Assembly: GCF_005871085.1 (NCBI RefSeq)
Contig: NZ_VAUP01000016.1
Coordinates: forward strand, 1 to 39,075
Origin: Xanthobacter autotrophicus
GTDB taxonomy: Bacteria > Pseudomonadota > Alphaproteobacteria > Rhizobiales > Xanthobacteraceae
Reading direction: 5' to 3'
Length of the DNA: 39,075 nucleotides
The position numbers were made by a program, and so were the translations under genes. Under the pieces are notes generated by a model. The model searched no databases, was not told the DNA's origin, and saw only the letters and a program-made list of their open reading frames with translations. Below are positions 34,035-39,075 of the stretch, one piece after another (the stretch's first letter is position 1; the number at the start of each line of letters is the position of its first letter).

Positions 34035-35389
34035 GCCGCAACTCCCGTCTCGCGGGGCGACACGGCCTGGCGCATCACCTTCGCCCAGTATTCATGCTGG
34101 CGCACGAACAGCCCTTCGTCCTCGCTGCGCTCGCCGGACAGGAGCGGGCGAATGCCCAGGCGCCTCGCGTTCTCGTCCGGGCCTTCGATCCACAGGGGCG
34201 CGCCACGGGACAGGTCGTTCCACAGCGCGGAGATGCCGGCATAGCCGACCTGGCAGGCGCGGAATTCCTCGAGGTCGTCCGACGTGCCCATGCCGGAGAC
34301 GTTGAAGAAGTCCTCGTACTGGCGGATGCGCAGCGCCCGGTCCTCCGCGCTTTCGCCCTTGGGGGCGAAGCAGAAGATGCTGATCTCCGTCTTGTCCACG
34401 CTGATGGGCCGCGCGACGCGGATCTGCGTGCTGAACTGGTCCATCAGGAACACGTTGGGATAGAGGCACAGGTTGCGCGTCTGGTTGACGATCAGGTCCG
34501 CGCGCTCCTGGCCGACACGGGCGGCGATCTCCTCGCGGTGGCCGTACACCGGGCGCACTTCGGGGTTCATCGTGTTGGTCCACAGCAGGATGTGGCCGTT
34601 GTCGAAGCCGTAGACGCCGGCGACGGAACGGCTCCAGCCGTTGGCGTCGACCGCCTTGGTGCCTTCCACCTTGCGCCGGCCCATGGTCGCCGCATAGTTC
34701 CAGTGAACGGAGCTGACGTGATAGCCGTCGCAGCCGTTCTCCATCTGCAGCTTCCAGTTCCCGTCATAGATGTAGGACGAGTTCCCTCGCAGCACTTCCA
34801 GCCCGTTCGGCGCCTGATCCACGATCAGGTCGATGATGGCCTTGGTCTCGCCGAGATAGTCGGCGAGGGGCGCCACGTCCTCCTTCAGGCTGCCGAACAG
34901 GAAGCCGCGATAGTTCTCGAAGCGCGGCACGCGCTTCAGGTCGTGGGAGCCGTTTTTGGCGAACTGGGGCGGATACTGGGTGGTCTTCTCGTCCTTCACC
35001 TTGAGCAGCTTGCCGGTGTTGGAGAAGGTCCAGCCGTGGAAGGGGCAGGTGAAGCTGCCCTTGTTGCCATGCTTGCGCCGGCACAGGAGCGCGCCGCGAT
35101 GAGCGCAGGCATTGATGACGGCGTGGAGTTCGCCCGCCTTGTCCCGCGTCACCACCACCGGCTGGCGGCCGATGGAAGTGGTGTAGTAATCGTTGTTCTC
35201 CGGGATCTGGCTCTCATGAGCCAGATACACCCAGTTGCTCTCGAAGATATGCTTCATCTCCAGCTCGAAGAGATCTTCGTTGGTGAAGATGTCTCGGCGA
35301 CAGCGGAAGACGCCGGCCTCCTTGTCGTCGACGACGGCAGTGGCGAGCAGGCGGTCGAGATCGCGGGTCCTTTCGGCGGTCGCTGACAT
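34031..35389 (-). CDS. benA: Benzoate 1,2-dioxygenase alpha subunit
   Basis: A 452-residue catalytic subunit that forms the cis-1,2-dihydrodiol of benzoate. The Rieske cluster ligands are Cys95, His97, Cys115 and His118 (CAHRG, CPFHGW). The bridging Asp221 and the mononuclear iron ligands His224 and His229 lie in [16 protein letters not shown]; an acidic third ligand is expected in GTSDDLEEF. Family blocks [17 protein letters not shown] are present. GGGAGGA precedes the ATG. It follows catB after 103 bases on the same strand. Toluate dioxygenase (XylX) is the closest alternative. Confidence 0.93.
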   Translation of the reverse strand: MSATAERTRDLDRLLATAVVDDKEAGVFRCRRDIFTNEDLFELEMKHIFESNWVYLAHESQIPENNDYYTTSIGRQPVVVTRDKAGELHAVINACAHRGALLCRRKHGNKGSFTCPFHGWTFSNTGKLLKVKDEKTTQYPPQFAKNGSHDLKRVPRFENYRGFLFGSLKEDVAPLADYLGETKAIIDLIVDQAPNGLEVLRGNSSYIYDGNWKLQMENGCDGYHVSSVHWNYAATMGRRKVEGTKAVDANGWSRSVAGVYGFDNGHILLWTNTMNPEVRPVYGHREEIAARVGQERADLIVNQTRNLCLYPNVFLMDQFSTQIRVARPISVDKTEISIFCFAPKGESAEDRALRIRQYEDFFNVSGMGTSDDLEEFRACQVGYAGISALWNDLSRGAPLWIEGPDENARRLGIRPLLSGERSEDEGLFVRQHEYWAKVMRQAVSPRETGVAA

Positions 35390-35492
35390 GGCTATCCTCC
35401 CTCGTGATGCTGCGCTTCGTCGGCGTCAGGGCGGAGATCGCCCGGGGTCGGCTGCGCGTTCGTGCAAATTGTTGAACCGGGTGCGGCGCGCC

Positions 35493-36677
35493 CTACACGG
35501 CGACGCTCGTGGTCTTGCGGGGCCGGCCCCGGGTGAAAAAGTCCACACGATCCTCGTCGAGCGCGATCCCGAGGCCCGGCCCGGCAGGCACGGTAAGCTC
35601 GAAGTCCGCGTAGGTGAGGGGCGTGGCGAGAATTTCTTCGGTCAGCAGCAGGGGGCCGAACAGCTCGGTGCCCCACTGGAGATTGACGAACGTGGAGAAC
35701 AGCTGGGCCGACGCGATGGTGCCCACCGCGCCCTCCAGCATGGTGCCGCCATAAAGGCCGATACCGGCCGCATCGGCGATGGCGGCCACGCGCTGGGCCT
35801 GGAACAGGCCGCCGCTCTGCTCGACCTTGATGGCGAACACGTCAGCGCCGGCATGTTTCGCGATCTCGAAGGCGCTCTCCGGCCCCTGGAGCGACTCGTC
35901 CGCCATCAGCGCCACCGGGAAGCGGCGCACCAGCCGCGCCAGGCCGGCGGCCGTGGCGACGGGCTGCTCGACCAGCTCGCAGCCGGCATCGGCGAGGGCG
36001 GCCATGCCGTAGGCCGCCTCGGTCTCGCTCCAGGCCATGTTGACGTCCACGCGCACCGCGCCGCGGTCTCCAAGCGCGCGCTTGATGGCCGCGACATGGG
36101 CGACGTCGGCGGCCGGCGTCCGTGCGCCGATCTTCAGCTTGAAGATGCGGTGGCGCCGCAGCTCCAGCATCTTCTCCGCCTCGGCGATGTCCTTGGCGGT
36201 ATCGCCCGATGCCAGCGTCCACGCCACCGGCAGGCGGGAGCGCAGGCGGCCGCCCAAGAGTTCGCTCACCGGCTGGCCGAGCCGCTTGCCCTGCGCGTCG
36301 AGAAGGGCGGTTTCGACGGCGCTCTTCGCGAAGCGGTTGTCCTTCACCATCTTGCCGATGCGCAGCATCAGTGCGCGCACGGTGGTGGCGTCCTGGCCCA
36401 CCATCAGGGGCGCAAAATAGGTATCGACCGCGAGCTTCATGCTCTCCGGGCTCTCACCACCATAGGCGAGGCCGCCGATGGTGGTTCCCTCGCCGATGCC
36501 CACCACCCCGTCGCTGCACAGAACGCGCACCAGCATCAGCGTCTGGCCGTTCATGGTCGCGACCGAAAGCTTGTGCGGCCGGATGGTCGGAAGGTCGATC
36601 AGCGCCGTCTCCACCCGCTCGATGACGGCGCGGGCAGGAGCAGAGGTCGGGACGGGATGTGCAAGGGTCGCGTTCAT
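35493..36677 (-). CDS. catB: Muconate cycloisomerase
   Basis: A 394-residue enolase-superfamily enzyme that converts cis,cis-muconate to muconolactone. Catalytic Lys180 and Lys182 are in FKLKIGAR, the metal ligands are Asp211 (RVDVNMAWS), Glu237 (ELVEQPV) and Asp260 (LMADES), and Lys284 is in FAIKVEQSGG. The start ATG at 36677 has AAGGTG upstream. It is the first gene of the catB-benABC-benK-catA operon, divergent from the LysR regulator. catC, normally adjacent, is missing. Chloromuconate cycloisomerases are relatives, but the ben/cat context favours the plain enzyme. Confidence 0.92.
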   Translation of the reverse strand: MNATLAHPVPTSAPARAVIERVETALIDLPTIRPHKLSVATMNGQTLMLVRVLCSDGVVGIGEGTTIGGLAYGGESPESMKLAVDTYFAPLMVGQDATTVRALMLRIGKMVKDNRFAKSAVETALLDAQGKRLGQPVSELLGGRLRSRLPVAWTLASGDTAKDIAEAEKMLELRRHRIFKLKIGARTPAADVAHVAAIKRALGDRGAVRVDVNMAWSETEAAYGMAALADAGCELVEQPVATAAGLARLVRRFPVALMADESLQGPESAFEIAKHAGADVFAIKVEQSGGLFQAQRVAAIADAAGIGLYGGTMLEGAVGTIASAQLFSTFVNLQWGTELFGPLLLTEEILATPLTYADFELTVPAGPGLGIALDEDRVDFFTRGRPRKTTSVAV

Positions 36678-36733
36678 GGCGACACCTTGCGGACGACGGG
36701 CGCCGGCGTCCAAAACCTTTTGTGTTTACAATT

Positions 36734-36748
36734 ATACTCAGTAGGTAT
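36734..36748. promoter_or_regulatory. CatR/BenM-type operator, exact ATAC-N7-GTAT
   Basis: ATACTCAGTAGGTAT fits the ATAC-N7-GTAT consensus of the BenM/CatM LysR regulators exactly. It lies in the 163-base gap between divergent catB and catR, 57 bases from the catB start codon. A one-base variant occurs at 38804-38818 upstream of benD. Confidence 0.75.
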
Positions 36749-36840
36749 TATGTCGTAAAAAATGTAATGGAACGGCAGCTTGCCGCACCGCAGCATACCA
36801 AAATCGACCATGAAATTTGTGCCCGCGGAGGGGGCGCGGG

Positions 36841-37782
36841 ATGGATCTTCGCCAGCTTCGGTATTTCGTTGGGGTTGCGCGGGAGCGCAATTTCACCCGC
36901 GCCGCCCAGCAGCTCAACATCGCCCAGCCCCCCCTGAGCCGCCAGATCCAGGCGCTGGAGGACGAGTTGGGCGTCGCGCTCCTCATCCGCAACAGCCGTC
37001 CGGTGCGGCTGACGGAGGCGGGCCGACTGTTCTACGAGCAGGCGTTGCAGGTGCTGGGGCGGGTCGATCAGATGCGCGCGGCGACGCGGCGCGTGGGCCT
37101 GAACCAGAACAGCGTGCTGTCCATCGGCTTTGTGGCGTCCACGCTCTATGGCGGGCTGCCGTCGCTGGTCCGTAAGCTGCGCCACCGGACGCCGGATATC
37201 GAGATCCAGGTGCTGGAGATGATGTCCGTTCAGCAGATTCCGGCGCTGAAGGAAGGGCGCATCGACATAGGCTTCGGGCGCCTGCACCACAGCGATTCCG
37301 GCGTGGTGGAGATCGTGCTGCGTGAGGAGCGCCTGACCGTCGCCATTCCCCGGGACACGCCGCTGGCACAGGACAGCGCGCCCCTACCCATTGGCGCGCT
37401 GACCGGCCAGAAGCTCATCGTCTATCCGAAGGAGCCGCGCCCGGGCTATGCGGACCAGGTGCTCAATTTGCTGCACGGGCACGATGTCCGGCCCGCGGAG
37501 GTGCAGGAGGTCCGAGAAATCCAGACCGCGCTCGGCCTCGTCGCAGCCGAAACCGGTCTGTGCGTCATTCCCTCATCGGCGCGGCAGATGCGGAGCGATG
37601 TGCATTACCGCCTGCTCGAGGGGGAACGGGCCACCTCACCCGTCATCCTCTATCACCGGGTGGGCGATACCTCTCCCTACATCGATCTGGTGAAGGAGGT
37701 CATCAAGGAGATGTATGCGGAGAACCCGCCCTGGCTCAGCGCCGAGCACAATTTGCCGACGCGGCCGTCCTTCGCCGAATAG
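36841..37782 (+). CDS. catR: LysR regulator of benzoate/catechol genes (CatR/BenM type)
   Basis: A 313-residue LysR activator. The N-terminus MDLRQLRYFVGVARERNFTR and AAQQLNIAQPPLSRQIQALE are characteristic of CatR, CatM and BenM. The effector domain contains LSIGFVASTLYGGLPSLVR, the usual muconate-binding region. GGAGGGGG lies upstream of the ATG at 36841; an upstream start at 36817 is less likely. Known homologues respond to cis,cis-muconate, BenM also to benzoate. The gene is divergent from catB with the family operator between them. Since benD follows convergently and has a similar upstream site, this protein probably controls it too. Confidence 0.9.
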   Translation: MDLRQLRYFVGVARERNFTRAAQQLNIAQPPLSRQIQALEDELGVALLIRNSRPVRLTEAGRLFYEQALQVLGRVDQMRAATRRVGLNQNSVLSIGFVASTLYGGLPSLVRKLRHRTPDIEIQVLEMMSVQQIPALKEGRIDIGFGRLHHSDSGVVEIVLREERLTVAIPRDTPLAQDSAPLPIGALTGQKLIVYPKEPRPGYADQVLNLLHGHDVRPAEVQEVREIQTALGLVAAETGLCVIPSSARQMRSDVHYRLLEGERATSPVILYHRVGDTSPYIDLVKEVIKEMYAENPPWLSAEHNLPTRPSFAE

Positions 37783-37801
37783 GCTCGGCGCTGCCCGCCT
37801 G

Positions 37802-38605
37802 TCAGCCCTGGTCGCCGCCGCCCGCGGGCAGCACGGTGCCGGTGATGTAGGATGCCTCGTCGGAGGCGAGAAAGAGGATCGCGGCGGCGATCTCTGCAAG
37901 CTCGCCATAGCGGCCGAGATGGGTCGCGCGCAGGGTCTGGTCCACCACCTCCTGCATCCACGCCTTGCCCTGCTCGGAGATGGGATCGGTGCCGCGTGGG
38001 ACGCGGCGGGGGGGCGCCGAAACCCCGCCCGGCGCGACCGCATTCACCCGAATGCCCGTGCCGGCAAGTTCGAACGCGAGGGAGGCGGTGAGGGCGTTCA
38101 CGCCGCCCTTTGCCGCCGAATAGGGGATGCGGTTGATGCCCTTGGTGGCGATGGACGACACGTTCACGATCGCCCCGCGCTTCTCCCGCAGCATGTAGGG
38201 CAAAGCGGTGCGGCAGCCCCACAGGGTGGGAAACAGGGAGCGGCTGATCTCCGCCGTGATCTGGCGCTCGTCAAACTCCTGGAATGGGCGCATCCAGATG
38301 GCGCCGCCCACATTGGTCACCAGCACGTCGATCCTGCCGAACGCGGCGTCGGCCTGGGCCATCACCCGGTCATTGCCGGCGTAGGTTTCGAGATCTTCCA
38401 CCATCGCCACGGCGCGGCCCGCACCATGGGCCGCCTCGATCTCGGCGGCCACCTCGGCGACGATGGGCGAGCGGTCCACCACCAGCACGCGGCCCCCCTC
38501 GGCGGCGGCATCCAGCGCAACCTGCTTGCCCACGCCCTGGGCAGCGCCGGTGACGACAAGGCTTTTGCCTGCGAAGCGTTGAGGGCGGGCGGTCCTGTCC
38601 GACAC
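37802..38605 (-). CDS. benD: 1,6-Dihydroxycyclohexa-2,4-diene-1-carboxylate dehydrogenase
   Basis: A 267-residue short-chain dehydrogenase that rearomatises the benzoate dihydrodiol to catechol with loss of CO2 and NADH formation. The NAD motif is VVTGAAQGVGKQ, Asp in VLVVDRSP suggests NAD use, TNVGGAIW is family-typical for BenD, and the catalytic Ser, Tyr and Lys are in NVSSIATKG and PYSAAKGG. The start is probably GTG 38605 with GGGGA six bases upstream. It is detached from benABC, on the far side of catR, and has its own promoter region. Other SDRs are possible, but the TNVGG and IPYSAAKGG blocks and context support BenD. Confidence 0.85.
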   Translation of the reverse strand: MSDRTARPQRFAGKSLVVTGAAQGVGKQVALDAAAEGGRVLVVDRSPIVAEVAAEIEAAHGAGRAVAMVEDLETYAGNDRVMAQADAAFGRIDVLVTNVGGAIWMRPFQEFDERQITAEISRSLFPTLWGCRTALPYMLREKRGAIVNVSSIATKGINRIPYSAAKGGVNALTASLAFELAGTGIRVNAVAPGGVSAPPRRVPRGTDPISEQGKAWMQEVVDQTLRATHLGRYGELAEIAAAILFLASDEASYITGTVLPAGGGDQG

Positions 38606-38949
38606 GGGATTTCCCCTTCTTGTTGGTAAGCATCCGCGTGAGATCAGGTTGGTCCTGAATCGGGGCTGCTCGGGTGGTGTTGTCACGGGGCGGGGCCCTG
38701 ACGATTCTGGCCGGCGATGTCGGAGCCGCCGCCCAGGGCATCGTTGTCATCGTAGGTTATACGCCTCCGCAAGCATTTTCGATGACCGGCTCGGTATATT
38801 TCAATATCTTATAGGTATCAAAAGCGAGTAGTGCCGCCAAGCGACCTGTCGGATGGGCGATCATGCGGCACCAGAGGATTGGCTGAACGGCAGGGTCGAT
38901 CGATGCCTCGAAGTTCGCCGATCAGGTGTCCGGACCCGGTTCTGTCTTA
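38606..38949. promoter_or_regulatory. 344-base region upstream of benD
   Basis: No convincing gene is present. The region holds the likely CatR site at 38804-38818 and an AT-rich stretch suitable for a promoter around 38790-38820, giving a benD leader of about 190 bases. The part from 38830 to 38949, up to the insertion sequence end, shows nothing I recognise. Confidence 0.5.
38804..38818. promoter_or_regulatory. Second CatR/BenM-type site, upstream of benD
   Basis: ATATCTTATAGGTAT is ATAT-N7-GTAT, one base off the ATAC-N7-GTAT consensus found exactly at 36734. It lies about 200 bases upstream of the benD start in the only AT-rich part of that gap. Confidence 0.6.
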
Positions 38950-39075
38950 GAGTCCGTTTGAGAATGTTCAGGGATGGACGATCCGGCGCAGCATGAGGCT
39001 GCCGAGGGCCACATGGATCATGGCCTCGGAGACGTCGAGGCGCTGCTCGTAATCGCGAACGAGGCGCTTCCATCT
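38950..39075 (-). mobile_element. End of an IS5/IS1031-type insertion sequence
   Basis: Minus-strand codons 39075-38971 encode the end of a transposase, with [20 protein letters not shown] and [11 protein letters not shown], then a TGA stop at 38968-38970. This matches the C-terminus of IS5-group transposases. GAGTCCGTTTGAGAATG at 38950-38966 resembles an IS1031-type terminal inverted repeat (GAGCCCGTTTGAAA is typical), and it is preceded by TTA, fitting the TNA target of that subgroup. The rest lies beyond the window. Confidence 0.75.

Noticed and set aside
38861-39073. Minus-strand 70-codon open frame at the right edge as a gene
   Set aside because: It is in a different frame from the transposase C-terminus, is Arg/Pro-rich and lacks motifs.

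Overview
This 39 kb window is high-GC DNA (by eye about 62-70%, not computed) from an alphaproteobacterium. The order Hyphomicrobiales is likely, and the Xanthobacteraceae (Xanthobacter/Azorhizobium/Ancylobacter) are a plausible family. The evidence is the gene set (PcaQ, AraC-type PobR, Liv-type aromatic transporter with fused LivM-LivG) and the dispersed palindromic intergenic repeats; the family-level guess is inference. Almost every gene belongs to aromatic-acid catabolism. An apparent IS630-type transposase start lies at the left edge and an IS5/IS1031-type end at the right edge.

Layout. 1-33: transposase N-terminus fragment (-). 124-630 MarR regulator (-), divergent from 948-5564, a gentisate operon: gentisate 1,2-dioxygenase, DinB-like maleylpyruvate isomerase homologue, fumarylpyruvate hydrolase, zeta-GST maleylpyruvate isomerase, 3-hydroxybenzoate 6-hydroxylase. 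5825-12564 (+): crotonase, feruloyl-CoA-synthetase-type ligase, thiolase, type II 3-hydroxyacyl-CoA dehydrogenase, hotdog thioesterase and a periplasmic binding protein. 12780-18234 (-): acyl-CoA dehydrogenase, LivF, fused LivM-LivG, LivH. 18678-19265 (+): a second MarR. 19309-20529 (-): a second binding protein. 20687-22435 (-): pcaC-pcaH-pcaG, divergent from pcaQ (22604, +) and pcaB (23630, +). 24691-25878 (-): pobA, divergent from pobR (26065, +). 27041-36677 (-): catB-benA-benB-benC-benK-catA followed by two dynamin-like GTPase genes. 36841-37782 (+): CatR/BenM-type LysR. 37802-38605 (-): benD.

How it fits together. The ligase, hydratase, dehydrogenase, thiolase and thioesterase form a complete CoA-dependent beta-oxidative side-chain shortening route. 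With the acyl-CoA dehydrogenase it could also take saturated phenylpropanoids. Its products would be benzoate-type acids: 4-hydroxybenzoate (to PobA and Pca), 3-hydroxybenzoate (to the 6-hydroxylase and gentisate ring cleavage) and benzoate (to BenABCD, CatA and CatB). All three drains are in this window. Not found here: catC, pcaD, pcaIJ and a PcaF-type thiolase, so completion of the 3-oxoadipate pathway must be encoded elsewhere.

The strongest new observations are: a 17-bp operator-like sequence shared (14/17) by the promoters of the beta-oxidation and transporter operons; an exact ATAC-N7-GTAT site at catB/catR with a near-copy upstream of the detached benD; a dynamin-like GTPase pair attached to the catechol operon; a DinB-family maleylpyruvate isomerase that appears to have lost two of three metal ligands; and a family of dispersed palindromic repeats.
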